A stretch of DNA of 64,000 nt from Euryarchaeota archaeon UBA557 (GTDB lineage: Archaea; Thermoplasmatota; Poseidoniia; Poseidoniales; Thalassarchaeaceae), in the NCBI GenBank assembly GCA_002503285.1, contig DARI01000021.1:15767-79766 (forward strand), read 5' to 3'. The translations under genes and the position numbers were made by a program. This document shows, one piece after another, positions 27,391-37,800 of the stretch (position 1 is its first letter; each line of letters opens with the position of its first letter). A model generated the notes under the pieces. The model made no database searches. It was not told the DNA's origin and saw only the letters and a program-made list of their open reading frames with translations.

Positions 27391-28620
27391 ATGGTAAATG
27401 CTACGACCATTATTCTAATATTTTTATTAATTTTAATTACTTTTATAGTTTGGCAAATTATATCGCAAATTATGTCAAGAATAATAGAAAAGAGTCACAT
27501 AGAAAGTAATATGATAATTGCAGAAATTAGGGCAAGAGAATTAGAGAGAAAGGAGATGGAAAGTGAGAGAAAAAATATAATGGAAAATTCTTTCAAAATA
27601 ATTGCGATGCAAGCATATGAAGATGTAAAAAAAGATTTAGAACGTGAAAAGGAGGATGATTTTAAAAGAGTTACAGATGATTTTTCAAAAATATTGAAAG
27701 ATTACAAAAGTACTATGGATGCAATGGAAGTATCAATGATAAATAGGGAATCTGCACTCAGAGAAAAGGTAGAAAATGTATCTCAATTAGGATTGAAATT
27801 ATCCGATGATACCAAAAATCTAACAAGGGCATTAAAAGGAGATTCTCAATTACAAGGGGCTTGGGGGGAAGTAGTAGTTGAGAATTTACTTCAAAATATG
27901 GGATTTGTTTGCGATAGAGATTATATCAAACAATACAGTGAAACATCTGCGGACAAAACTCGTAAAATTGCAGACTTCGTAATTAATCTTCCAGGAAATA
28001 AACAAGTAGTTATTGATTCAAAAGTTTCCTTGACTGCATATAATGATTTTGTAAATGCAGATAATGAAATGATGGCAACTTCATCTATGGAAAGATTATG
28101 TAAATCAATTAGAATGCACGCATTGACGCTTTCAGAAAAAAATTATCAATATATGAAATCAATTCAAACATTAGATTTTGTTCTGATGGTTGTGCCATTA
28201 GAAAGTGCATATATTGCTGCTCTTCATCATAATCCTACTTTATACAACGATATGATTGGAAATAGAAGGGTAAAAATTGTTAGTGGAACTACAATAATGA
28301 TTGCTTTAATATTGATTCAAGAATTATGGAAGAAGGAGAATCAGAGTAAAAATCAGATTGAGTTAGTTGAAAGAGCAGGGATGCTTTATGATCAAATCGT
28401 TTTATTTCTAGAGTCTTTTACTAGTATTGGTTTTGAGTTAAAACAAGCATCAGAGAAGTTTGATGAAGCGGAAAAAAGATTAATCTCAGGGAAAGGAAAT
28501 GTCATTAGGCAAACAGAAATTTTAAAAAATCTTGGAGCTAGAAATAAAAAGGATTTGCGAAAAAAAAGTGGTATGAGAAAATTAGCAGAAGAAGCAGAAA
28601 TATCTAAAGAAGAAGAATGA
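27391..28620 (+). CDS. rmuC: RmuC-family DNA recombination protein
   Basis: A 409-residue RmuC homologue, a bacterial family linked to limiting recombination at inverted repeats. An N-terminal membrane helix (IILIFLLILITFIVWQIIS) is followed by a long coiled coil (about residues 35-145) and then the PD-(D/E)XK nuclease-like core: LQGAWGEVVVENLL, RKIADFVINLP and QVVIDSKVSL. The C-terminal tail is lysine- and glutamate-rich. RmuC is widespread in bacteria but patchy in archaea, so it was probably acquired. The actual nuclease activity is not firmly known. Confidence 0.88.
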   Translation: MVNATTIILIFLLILITFIVWQIISQIMSRIIEKSHIESNMIIAEIRARELERKEMESERKNIMENSFKIIAMQAYEDVKKDLEREKEDDFKRVTDDFSKILKDYKSTMDAMEVSMINRESALREKVENVSQLGLKLSDDTKNLTRALKGDSQLQGAWGEVVVENLLQNMGFVCDRDYIKQYSETSADKTRKIADFVINLPGNKQVVIDSKVSLTAYNDFVNADNEMMATSSMERLCKSIRMHALTLSEKNYQYMKSIQTLDFVLMVVPLESAYIAALHHNPTLYNDMIGNRRVKIVSGTTIMIALILIQELWKKENQSKNQIELVERAGMLYDQIVLFLESFTSIGFELKQASEKFDEAEKRLISGKGNVIRQTEILKNLGARNKKDLRKKSGMRKLAEEAEISKEEE

Positions 28621-28644
28621 ATAGGGCCCCCCTAATCTCAAAAC

Positions 28645-29226
28645 ATGATTAAATGGCAGACAGGTAGCTATCACCCAATAATTCATCTTCCTGATGAATA
28701 TGAAGTCAGAGATTTCACTCAAGGAATTTATACTCCCTCTAAATATGAATACGACATAGGGAAATACGATGAATTAAGGCCGGGAATGTATAAATCAGAC
28801 CTCTTTAATAATAATAGATATTTGCATATTGGAATAGATATTGGAGCTCCTATAGGGACTCCGTGTATGGCATTTGAAGATGGAGAGATATCTCATTTTG
28901 GGTACAACGCTGATGAAGGCGATTATGGATATGTAATTATTACCAATCATAAAATTGGTAGAAAGAAAATTTGGACGTTATATGGGCACCTAGATTCAAA
29001 ATCCGTAAAGGATAAGAAGATTGGTCAAAAAATTTCAAAAGGTGAGGTAATATGTTGGATAGGAGATAAGCATGAAAATGGCGGTTGGGAGCCCCATCTT
29101 CATTTTCAGATTTCACTATTAGAGCCCGATACACATGATATGCCAGGAGTTGTTGAACCTAATTTGAGAGAATATGCATTGTTAAACTACCCAGACCCTA
29201 GATTAATATTAGGAGCAATATATTAG
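28645..29226 (+). CDS. M23-type LytM-fold metallopeptidase, no signal peptide
   Basis: A 193-residue M23/LytM-fold protein. Zinc ligands H61 and D65 (HIGIDIG), H153 (HLHFQ) and the expected catalytic H115 (YGHL) and H151 are all present, so it should be active. There is no signal peptide or membrane helix, so it is probably cytoplasmic. Classical M23 enzymes cut peptidoglycan, which archaea lack. It lies 24 bp after rmuC on the same strand and its end overlaps the convergent PGI/PMI gene by four bases. Confidence 0.8.
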   Translation: MIKWQTGSYHPIIHLPDEYEVRDFTQGIYTPSKYEYDIGKYDELRPGMYKSDLFNNNRYLHIGIDIGAPIGTPCMAFEDGEISHFGYNADEGDYGYVIITNHKIGRKKIWTLYGHLDSKSVKDKKIGQKISKGEVICWIGDKHENGGWEPHLHFQISLLEPDTHDMPGVVEPNLREYALLNYPDPRLILGAIY

Positions 29227-30263
29227 ATTGATGATAGATGTTCTTTTAATTCTATAATTGACGGCATTGATGAAGGATTAACTCCTTCAACTAATGCAAG
29301 AGCGATGGAAACCCAGTCAGTAATATGCGCAGCATACAGAAGACTTTCCAACAAAGAATGCCCTTCACAATCGATTATCCAAGACGATTTAATGTCTAAT
29401 TTTTCCATTGTCCATTTTAATCTTGAAGAAACTCTTGAAGACATTCCCTCCCATTTAAGATAAATTACAGAATTAAGTTCACTATTAGCTTTGTTCCAAG
29501 CTACAATTTCATTATGATTCATTTCAGGCAAGTTTACTATTCTAGCAAATCTATCTGAGTTTTCATTTAATTGGTTTGTAAATCTCACTCCTGCCGAACC
29601 CAAAAGAGTAGGAGAAATGATACCAATTTGCTTACCAACCATCGATTCAGCCATGGAAAGTGAAAGGCTATTTCCATTGACTAAATCTGCATTTATTGAA
29701 GATTGACGTAATCTTTCCAACATATTTTCTAATTCAGTGTCATCTGGTTTTTCAAGAATTCCTAATGCCCAGCAAGCAGCTAACTGAGTCCCAAAAATAT
29801 GGCCGAATGCAGAACGTGGCATTTGCCCCCCTGGGACTTCTAAACAAACACATTCATCATTGATAGATAATATTTCTTCAAGTTTACCTCCAGATGTTAT
29901 TCCTAAAACTGTACCTCCATTTTCTAAAGCCTGAGATACACCATCTAGTGTTTCTTCAGTATTTCCAGAATAAGATGTAGCAATAATTAACCAATCAGGC
30001 CCCCACCAAGAAGGGAGTCCGTAATCTTTCCAAACTACAAATGGTAAACCTCCAGCATAATTAGTTAATGAGACTAGGAAATCTCCACCGGCACCTGAAC
30101 CCCCCATTCCCAAACAAAGTACGCCTGACCAGTCAGTATCTTTATCAATATCAATTGGAATGTTAATAGATTTTTCCAAATCATCTATAAATTTACGAGT
30201 ATATCCTACCATATCTCCATCATCTAAATTTTTAATTAATTCATTAATATCTAATTCACTCAT
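29223..30263 (-). CDS. Phosphoglucose/phosphomannose isomerase, bifunctional family
   Basis: A 346-residue SIS-domain isomerase interconverting glucose-6-phosphate or mannose-6-phosphate with fructose-6-phosphate, as described in Thermoplasma and Pyrobaculum enzymes. The first SIS domain has LCLGMGGSGAGGDFL and ATSYSGNTEETL. PRSAFGHIFG is the family-specific loop, and the second SIS domain contains FTNQLNENS and EMNHNEIVAW with a conserved glutamate/histidine. Start overlaps the nmd3 stop by one base, so the two are translationally coupled although functionally unrelated. Confidence 0.88.
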   Translation of the reverse strand: MSELDINELIKNLDDGDMVGYTRKFIDDLEKSINIPIDIDKDTDWSGVLCLGMGGSGAGGDFLVSLTNYAGGLPFVVWKDYGLPSWWGPDWLIIATSYSGNTEETLDGVSQALENGGTVLGITSGGKLEEILSINDECVCLEVPGGQMPRSAFGHIFGTQLAACWALGILEKPDDTELENMLERLRQSSINADLVNGNSLSLSMAESMVGKQIGIISPTLLGSAGVRFTNQLNENSDRFARIVNLPEMNHNEIVAWNKANSELNSVIYLKWEGMSSRVSSRLKWTMEKLDIKSSWIIDCEGHSLLESLLYAAHITDWVSIALALVEGVNPSSMPSIIELKEHLSSI

Positions 30264-31318
30264 TATTTATTCTCCATATTTGTTTGCGGAATTGCTAACC
30301 ATTTTTCTTCTATAAAACCAATTAAAATTGTCTTAGAATTAGGATCATCATGGTACGGTAGGCCTACTGTTACAATACTAAAATCAATAGGATCCATGAT
30401 TTCAACTGCAGAACTATCGCGATTTAGAATTTCTACTAGAAATTGATTTTTTACAGCGCATATTACTACACTCTTTTCCATATCTCTCCACGAAACACCA
30501 GTTCTTTCAAAATATTTAATCCTCCGTAGAATTGGTCCGTCTTTTTGCCATCTATCTATAAGCCAAAGATTTTTCTTAAATTTAACAATATCTCCAATTG
30601 AATAGGCTGGTTTTCTATAACTCATTGTTAACCTAGTTACTTCAATGCCATCATTTGAACCTACTACTGTCGAAGTTTCTTTTATTGTTCCTCCAAATTT
30701 TTGTACTAGCCTTTTTCCCCAACTTCTTGCCATGGCTTTGGAACCTAATTGCATATCCCAACCTCCAGTAACAGGGCCTTCGCTTGTTATGAAAAACATT
30801 GGATCGGCCTCCATATCACCTAACATTTCATCCAAGGTATTGCGTACCACTTTTACTTCATCGGAAGTTAATTTCCTTCCAGCAGACCGTAATTGAACTA
30901 TTGATTCGAAGTATGAACCTGCTTTCCTAGTACATGCAGGGCAAACAGCGTTACTGGTTTGCATAAGAGTAATATGATTTTCCAAAAATTTGTACCCTTC
31001 TATCTCGCCGGAAACATCGATATGAAGTCTCATAGATCTATCATCAATTTCTTCAATTGCGAATCCTAAATTTACGTTTTTAGATTTATCAGAATATTCT
31101 ATATTTTCCCTTATTCGGAGATCTGCTAGATTTTCTTTTGTAATTTCCGACCATCTTCCTCTCACTTCATGCTGATCACATTTTGGACATCGATATTGTT
31201 GTAATCGGTCAGATATTTTTGAAAGTATGTTACGTTTCCTGAAGCATTCCTCACACATCCTATCTGAAGTCAAAGGTGGCTCTGACCCACAAGTTATACA
31301 AAAAGCTCCATCAGACAT
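30263..31318 (-). CDS. nmd3: NMD3-family ribosome-associated protein
   Basis: Archaeal relative of Nmd3, the adaptor for 60S subunit export in eukaryotes; the archaeal role is probably in large-subunit maturation or translation regulation. The N-terminal zinc-binding region shows CITC, CEEC, CPKC and CPAC pairs within the first ~135 residues, as in the family. The rest contains the OB- and SH3-like domains (SIGDIVKFKKNLWLIDRW). The 351-residue length is typical. Located upstream of and overlapping the isomerase gene. Confidence 0.88.
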   Translation of the reverse strand: MSDGAFCITCGSEPPLTSDRMCEECFRKRNILSKISDRLQQYRCPKCDQHEVRGRWSEITKENLADLRIRENIEYSDKSKNVNLGFAIEEIDDRSMRLHIDVSGEIEGYKFLENHITLMQTSNAVCPACTRKAGSYFESIVQLRSAGRKLTSDEVKVVRNTLDEMLGDMEADPMFFITSEGPVTGGWDMQLGSKAMARSWGKRLVQKFGGTIKETSTVVGSNDGIEVTRLTMSYRKPAYSIGDIVKFKKNLWLIDRWQKDGPILRRIKYFERTGVSWRDMEKSVVICAVKNQFLVEILNRDSSAVEIMDPIDFSIVTVGLPYHDDPNSKTILIGFIEEKWLAIPQTNMENK

Positions 31319-31384
31319 GTTGCGACTCCAAGTAACCCGTCTGACCCAAATGTTAGAAGTGTTGTTATTTGGAAAGTAATATAT

Positions 31385-31540
31385 TTATTCACTTTCCTCG
31401 GATATTTGCATATTTTCTTGTGCATCAATACGGTATTCCAAATCATTTAATTTAGAAAATAAATACTTCACATATCCTCCCAAAAGACCAATCATAATTA
31501 CGTATGCAATTGCTAATTCCATTAACCCCGTCGAACTCAA
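31385..31540 (-). CDS. ccmD: CcmD-like small membrane protein
   Basis: A 51-residue protein with one membrane helix (ELAIAYVIMIGLLGGYVKY) and a charged cytoplasmic tail. Small size, one helix and position directly after ccmC match CcmD, which helps release holo-CcmE from the CcmABC complex. The start is a TTG that overlaps the ccmC stop as TTGA, suggesting coupled translation. Sequence is too short for independent homology, so the call relies on context. Confidence 0.65.
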   Translation of the reverse strand: MSSTGLMELAIAYVIMIGLLGGYVKYLFSKLNDLEYRIDAQENMQISEESE

Positions 31541-32259
31541 TTTAACCACCCTTCATCTAAATTTTTTTGGTTATTTTCCATTTTTAATTCTAATTGATGG
31601 ATTCTATCAGTAATGATTGAAAATCCAACAAAAATGAAACAAAAAGAAATAAAGGACAAAATAAGGACAAACAACATATCACTTGGGAGTCCTGTTTCTT
31701 CACTTGAAACTACAATTATTGGTGGGTGTTGCTTTTGATACCAAGTAGTTGCCATTGCAGTTATAGGAACAAGAGAAAATCCAAATAGACCCACTATGGA
31801 AAGAGTGTCTCGTGTTTGATTAGTATCTTGTTGTGCCCTTCTGGCAAGTACTAAGAATAATGCGACTGAAGTTAGGAGTGCAAAGGAGTTTAGCCTTAAA
31901 TCTCCCCAATCCCAAGGTTTCCCCCATGCAACTGAACCCCATATTGGTCCCGAGGTTATTACTCCCATGCCGAATAGCAATCCCATATCTGAACCAACAG
32001 AGAAAAACCTCCAACCTATTTCATCTTTTTTCAAATACCAAATTATAGAACCAGTAAATAATAATAAAAATGCTAAAAATGAACACCAAGCAAACGAAAC
32101 ATGCCAGTAGATTATCCTAAATGATTCAGGTCCATTTACGGTACTTGGATCCAAACTTGGCACCCAAAGGAATCCCAATAGAATAGATATGGATGCACCC
32201 ACTAAACCAATTATAATGAATAACAATGAGGCCCCCTTGGTCACCACCATGAACATCCC
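31537..32259 (-). CDS. ccmC: Cytochrome c maturation heme-handling protein CcmC
   Basis: Integral membrane protein of the heme-handling family that delivers heme to CcmE. About six membrane helices are visible. The tryptophan-rich periplasmic motif appears as WGSVAWGKPWDWGDLRL. The two conserved heme-ligand histidines are in YWHVSFAW and YQKQHPP. The start is placed at 32259 (MFMVVTK), 29 bp after the ccmAB stop; a longer frame to 32355 would overlap ccmAB by 67 bp. It is followed by ccmD. CcmE, CcmF and apocytochrome genes are not in the window. Confidence 0.88.
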   Translation of the reverse strand, partial: GMFMVVTKGASLLFIIIGLVGASISILLGFLWVPSLDPSTVNGPESFRIIYWHVSFAWCSFLAFLLLFTGSIIWYLKKDEIGWRFFSVGSDMGLLFGMGVITSGPIWGSVAWGKPWDWGDLRLNSFALLTSVALFLVLARRAQQDTNQTRDTLSIVGLFGFSLVPITAMATTWYQKQHPPIIVVSSEETGLPSDMLFVLILSFISFCFIFVGFSIITDRIHQLELKMENNQKNLDEGWLN

Positions 32260-32288
32260 AACAAAATATAGGTCATGAATACTACCTT

Positions 32289-33698
32289 CTAATAATCTGG
32301 AAGGTAAACTACAACTATCCAAATTAGTATTGAAGATATGCTTGCAATGATGCACCCAATTATTGGAGATTGAATGGATAAAGAGTATGTCATCCCCGAG
32401 GTCATTAAAATTGATAATGCATCAGAAAGTTCTAGAAACGGCCATATAAGTGCTATAAGTAGTAAAGAACCGACGGAAGAGTTCGATCTACGTAAATCAG
32501 AGACTAGGAAATGTAATGCCGAAGAGGCCATTCCTACCGTGATTAAAGATAAGATTGGAAGCCATAACCACAATAATGCATCATAGGAATATTCATCTGA
32601 TTTATTGCCAATTAAAATGAACCATGATAAGTATGTCAATGGAATTGGTAGAATCATGGAAGCACCTAAAAATGAACTAATTGGACGGATTTTCGATCCT
32701 AGCATTATGTGCCACCATTTTCCACACTCTGCCTCATTAAATCGATTAATAATTGCCGGAGAAATAATACAAGTAATAAATGCAGGCAATAAAATAAGAG
32801 AGGATAAGATATCTACACTCAATGGCCCATTTCCTTCAATTATGGAATAACTCAATAGAAGTGCTACTAAAGCTGGAGTTGCTCGTCCAACAGTATCTAT
32901 AGGGTTTCGGATTTCCATCTTTAAAGCCCAACTAGTCAAGTGCCTAATAGAAATCAAATCTGACGAAGAACTACATGTTGGTATTTCAACTATTGCTCCA
33001 TCCGATTTACCTATTGATTCTTTTATTTTACCCTTTTTTCCAATTTTAATTATCCTATCTGCACATTTTATAACATCATTATTGTGTGTTGCAATGATTA
33101 TTCCATGGCCCCTAGATGCCAAAGTCCTAATCCAGTTTATGAAAAGAATACGTGCCGACTTGTCGAGGCCTACGCTTGGTTCATCTAATAGAACAGTCAT
33201 TGGTTTTGGACTAAGAATTGCAGGTGCGAGGCCGCAGATAACTGAAAGACGTCTTTTGAGGCCACCCGAGAGCAGTGATACTCTATCCGATTTTCGATGA
33301 TTTAGTCCCCAGTCAGATAATATCTGACCCATTTTATCTGAATCATAATTTTTAGATGATTTCTCAGATGCAATTAATATCCTTTCTTCGACTGTTTCTT
33401 CACCGCATATGCCATCTTTTTGTAAAGTAATGCCTATTTTAGGAATATTGGATTTACGGCCTTCATGATCTCTAATTAAATTTTGTGAATTCGCTTCTTC
33501 GTAAAAATATAATTCTCCGTTTTTGAAAGGAACTATTCCAGCACATGACTCTATGAATGTTGACTTTCCGGAGCCATTATCTCCAACTAAGACTACTATT
33601 TCCCCATAATTTAATTTAAAATTAACATCTTTTAAGACTTCTCGGGAACCACGGAGGGCATTTAGGCCTTTGAGTTCTAACAAAGCGCCCTCTTGCAT
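32289..33698 (-). CDS. ccmAB: CcmA-CcmB fusion, heme ABC exporter
   Basis: One 469-residue polypeptide joins the ATPase and membrane halves of the CcmAB exporter, which drives release of holo-CcmE in system I cytochrome c maturation. The ABC domain has Walker A GDNGSGKST (39-47), signature LSGGLKRRL (143-151) and Walker B VLLDEPS (169-175). The C-terminal half (about 255-469) has roughly six membrane helices, like CcmB. In bacteria ccmA and ccmB are normally separate genes. It is first in the order ccmAB-ccmC-ccmD, and is divergent from the rhomboid gene. Confidence 0.85.
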   Translation of the reverse strand: MQEGALLELKGLNALRGSREVLKDVNFKLNYGEIVVLVGDNGSGKSTFIESCAGIVPFKNGELYFYEEANSQNLIRDHEGRKSNIPKIGITLQKDGICGEETVEERILIASEKSSKNYDSDKMGQILSDWGLNHRKSDRVSLLSGGLKRRLSVICGLAPAILSPKPMTVLLDEPSVGLDKSARILFINWIRTLASRGHGIIIATHNNDVIKCADRIIKIGKKGKIKESIGKSDGAIVEIPTCSSSSDLISIRHLTSWALKMEIRNPIDTVGRATPALVALLLSYSIIEGNGPLSVDILSSLILLPAFITCIISPAIINRFNEAECGKWWHIMLGSKIRPISSFLGASMILPIPLTYLSWFILIGNKSDEYSYDALLWLWLPILSLITVGMASSALHFLVSDLRRSNSSVGSLLLIALIWPFLELSDALSILMTSGMTYSLSIQSPIIGCIIASISSILIWIVVVYLPDY

Positions 33699-33788
33699 GA
33701 ATGACCGAGTAAGGATTACCGTTTGAGTAATTCTATGATGAGAAGTCCTATTCCCTAGAATCTCTTGGAGTGACTAGAGGCGCCGCTA

Positions 33789-34820
33789 ATGGATAATGAT
33801 TTTAGATGGGACTTCTTAGAAATAAGTGATTATTTTTGGATAATAGTTATGTTTTCTGCTGCTATTTTACCGTTTTATTACGCCTATAAAGACAAAACTA
33901 GTGTGTCTTTAGCGATGGTCTTATCTCTGTTATTAGTAAAATTTATACAGTATTTTCTGGAATTATTTAAAGGCGGTATTTTTTCATTCGAACCAATACA
34001 TCTATTTGGATTAATTCCAAGTATAATGAACGAATATGTTCACTTCCATCGATTTATAACTTCAGCATGGCTACATGCTAATTGGATACATGTTTTGAGC
34101 AATATACTTGTAATAGCATTAGTAGGAGTTCCTCTTGAACAGAGAATGGGTGGTAGACGTTGGTTAGCAATATATTTTCTTGGATTTATAGGGGGCAATA
34201 TTGCTTGGATTATTACGCATTCTGACTCAGATATTCCTGCAATAGGTGCTAGCGGTGCGGCATTTGGACTTTTAGGAGGGTATATGGCCTGCTGGCCTAA
34301 TGATAAAATCGAATTCCCACTTCTTTTCCTAATAAGGGCGTGGCCAGTATGGATTATTGTATTTATACGACTGGGAATAGAAATATTTCAAATTTATTCT
34401 ATCCAGATTGAAACTGCAGGAGACACCAATATTGCTCATATGGCCCATCTAGGGGGATTTTTTCTAGCATATATGTTTGCAAGATTTATTGCCAAGGGTG
34501 CTCCTAGTGCCCTTTATGATACGGAACAGATTTCCAATAATTATTCTAGACCTTCAGAGAAAGAAGAGGCCGCAATTAAAGAAAGTTTTTTCAAAGATCC
34601 TTGGAGTGAAAATGGGACTCCTCTAAGTGGTAATTCTTCAAGAATATTGAATATGCTAATACAAGAAGGAGATGAATTAGAAACTCGTAGAGCCTGGTTA
34701 GAGGAACTAGCAGAACATACAAAGTGTCCTATTTGCCAAAGTGGAGTCGTGGCCGAAGTAAAAAATAATAATTGTAAAATTAAGTGCTCCAATTCAAACA
34801 AGCATCTAAATTGGCCTTAA
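33789..34820 (+). CDS. Rhomboid-family intramembrane serine protease with zinc-ribbon tail
   Basis: Intramembrane protease with about six to seven helices. The dyad is S155 in GASGAAFGLLGGY and H220 in HMAHLGGF, and HANWIHVLSNILVI carries the family's H/N region. The fold ends near residue 240. The ~100-residue cytoplasmic tail finishes in a small zinc ribbon (CPICQSG and KIKCSNSNKHLNWP). The same kind of tail ends the adjacent subtilisin. Substrates are unknown. It is divergent from ccmAB and 68 bp upstream of the subtilisin gene on the same strand. Confidence 0.88.
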   Translation: MDNDFRWDFLEISDYFWIIVMFSAAILPFYYAYKDKTSVSLAMVLSLLLVKFIQYFLELFKGGIFSFEPIHLFGLIPSIMNEYVHFHRFITSAWLHANWIHVLSNILVIALVGVPLEQRMGGRRWLAIYFLGFIGGNIAWIITHSDSDIPAIGASGAAFGLLGGYMACWPNDKIEFPLLFLIRAWPVWIIVFIRLGIEIFQIYSIQIETAGDTNIAHMAHLGGFFLAYMFARFIAKGAPSALYDTEQISNNYSRPSEKEEAAIKESFFKDPWSENGTPLSGNSSRILNMLIQEGDELETRRAWLEELAEHTKCPICQSGVVAEVKNNNCKIKCSNSNKHLNWP

Positions 34821-34888
34821 AGTATGATTCTATGAACTAATATTGGTTGGAATTAAACGATAGACTACCGTGGGTCAGCTAGAAAGCC

Positions 34889-37800
34889 ATGCGAATTAGT
34901 ATAACGCCCATCTTTATTGTAATACTGATGTTAGTATTTGATTTATCAGCAGGAGTAGGTGGACAAATTTACGGATTAACTCAAGAGAGTAATTCTTTAG
35001 ATGAAAATAAAGGCATCTATAAATTTCCACTAATGTGTGGTGAAGATATTTGTGAAGATAAAAATAGATTACCTATCAACACACCTATTGATGCTGGAGT
35101 TCCAACACAAGATTATGGATGGTGGCTAGAATATTGGTTAGATTTTGATGACAATGGAATGGATGATAGATTACAAAGAATTATTGCGGGTGAATCCGAA
35201 TCTGAATCCAAAACTTCGATAATAGGTGCAGATGGTAAACTTACAGTAGCAATTATCATTCATTATGCTTGGCATCCCGGTAATAGTGATATCGAAAATA
35301 TAAAAACAGTACTTTCAAAACATGGATGGAATGAAGAAGATTCATGGTTTATGCCAATGACAATATTGGATAATATAGTACTTGATCACGTTCCGGTAAG
35401 TGCATTAGTAGATTTATGGATGATAGAAGAAGTTGTATTAATTGAACAACAAAATGTAATAATCCCATATTTGGATAAAGCATCTAAGGGATCTAAAATC
35501 AGATCCTCAAATTTATATGGCGAAACAATGCGAGAATTGGGGTATGACGGATCTGACATAGTAATCGCAATCTTGGATACAGGAGTAGATAATGAACATT
35601 TTTCATTAGATGATTTTTCAGATACTAATAATGATAATAGCAATGATCCAAATGACTTGAATGACCCAAAATGGGTAGCTGGATGTGACGCAACTTCATT
35701 CTCTGGAAATACATGTTCCTCAGCAGGAGATGAAGATCCCGATGACGGAGATGGCCATGGGACTCATGTTGCGGGGATTGCTCTCGGTACAGGAGATAGC
35801 GATAGAACAAATCAAGGTTATGCACCTGGAGCATATCTTGTTGATGTTAAAGTTATGACGGATGCAGGAGGAACAAATTCTCAATCCATTCTTCAAGGCA
35901 TTCAGTGGGCAACTACCAATGTAGATACAGATTGGGGAAATAATAAATCCAGTAATGGAATAGATATAATGTCGATGTCATTTGGTAGTTCCTCGAACCC
36001 TGTGGGTGAGGATGATGCAGGAGATTCTGGGACCAGTGCAGAAGCCACGGCAGTTAATCAAGCTGCAGAAGCAGGAATTGTGTGCATAGCAGCAATTGGC
36101 AATGATGGGCAGAGAAGGGTTACTTCAGTAGGTGCTGCTGATTCTGCAATAACTGTAGGTGCAATTGATGATCAAAATACAATAGATAGGCAAGATGATG
36201 ATATCGCCTCATATTCCAATTCAGGACCAAGGGAAGCTGATGATGATGATGATATCAAAGATGAATTGAAGCCGTGGGTGGTAGCCCCTGGTTCAGGAAT
36301 AACATCTGCTGAGAATGCTCAATCATCATCAATAATACCGGGTTCAGAAAACAATAGGGCCGATGATGAATATACTTCAAAGGATGGGACTAGTATGTCA
36401 ACTCCCGCCGTTGCAGGACTCGTTGCAATTATGCTTCAAGTAGGGATACAAGAAGGTTTAATCGAAGAAAAGAGTTCAGAAAATACAGAAATCATAAAAG
36501 ATTATTTGATGAAATACTCTGAAAAGAGATCAAGTGCAACTCAAACTATAGACGGTTATTCTTGGAATAATGAATACGGATTTGGAATAATTGATGGCAA
36601 GGAAATTCTAAAGGGCATGTTTGGAGATTCTACCGGAGGTAGTGATCCAGAAGATCCCGGAACTGGTAATGAAACAGCGCCACCACCTGGTTCGGGAAAT
36701 TGGGTTGAAATTGAGAGCCCGGAAAATGGCGAATGTCAATATGATCAAGATGAATTAGTTTGTAAAAATTGGGTCATAGAAGGTGAAACATATAGAATCA
36801 GAGGGAATATAGATCAAGGAGAGGGTAACGGGAGTATTGATAAGGTGTTAGTTCAAATAACTTACAAATTCAAACCATCGGATGATCAGCCAGCAAAAGA
36901 AGAAATTTTGATTGGATGGCATACTCCTGAATTGACTTTGACTGGGCAAAGTATTACAAATTGGACCACTACAGCAGAGATTCCAGAATTTACTGATGAT
37001 GAAATAGATGCCACTCAATTATTCGTAAGAGTAGCAGCCAAAAATGAGTTTGAACAATGGAGTAATATAACTAAAAATAATTATGGAATTGGGCATATTG
37101 ATTTTTCCCTAGAAAGTCCAAGTGGGCAAAATGAAATATCAGGCATAGTAGATGTAATGGGCAAATGGGAATCTGTTGATGGATGTACTGTTCAATGGAG
37201 GCTAGGTACAGATGAATGGGAAGATGCAATTATAAAATTAAATGGCAATGGTTACACCTATACCGTTATCGAAAATGGAAAGAATGTAGAAAAGACTGGG
37301 ATGATTGAAAATTCTGGCGTATGGTCATTTGATTGGGATACTAATAAAATAGAAGATGGAACACATAGAATGTCTGTTCGTTCAATAAGTGGAAATGGAG
37401 TGATATCCGAAGAAATTCGTCAACAAATAACAATTGACAACATACCTCCCAGTCCAGACTTGATGTTTAGAAGTTCGGCACTGTCTATTGAAGAATATGG
37501 AATACCAGTTACTGACGTTTATGTAAATACTTTCTTGGAAATAAGAGGGACCATAAGAAATACCGGAGATATGGCCGCATACGATGTAGGAATAATATTA
37601 GAGGAAGAAGGTGCGAGAAGGGATGAATATGTCATCCCCCAGATAAACAGTGGGGAAATCATAGATTTAGTTCTTTATTGGAATCCTGCTATATCAGGAG
37701 ACAGAGATATTGAGATTATCATAGATCCAATTAATACTGTGGAAGAAAGTGATGAAACAAATAATAAATTATCCAATAATTTCTTCATTGTTCCGAGGCC

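Noticed and set aside
32260..32355. N-terminal extension of ccmC into ccmAB
   Set aside because: It overlaps the conserved membrane end of the CcmB half, and the internal ATG gives the normal CcmC start.
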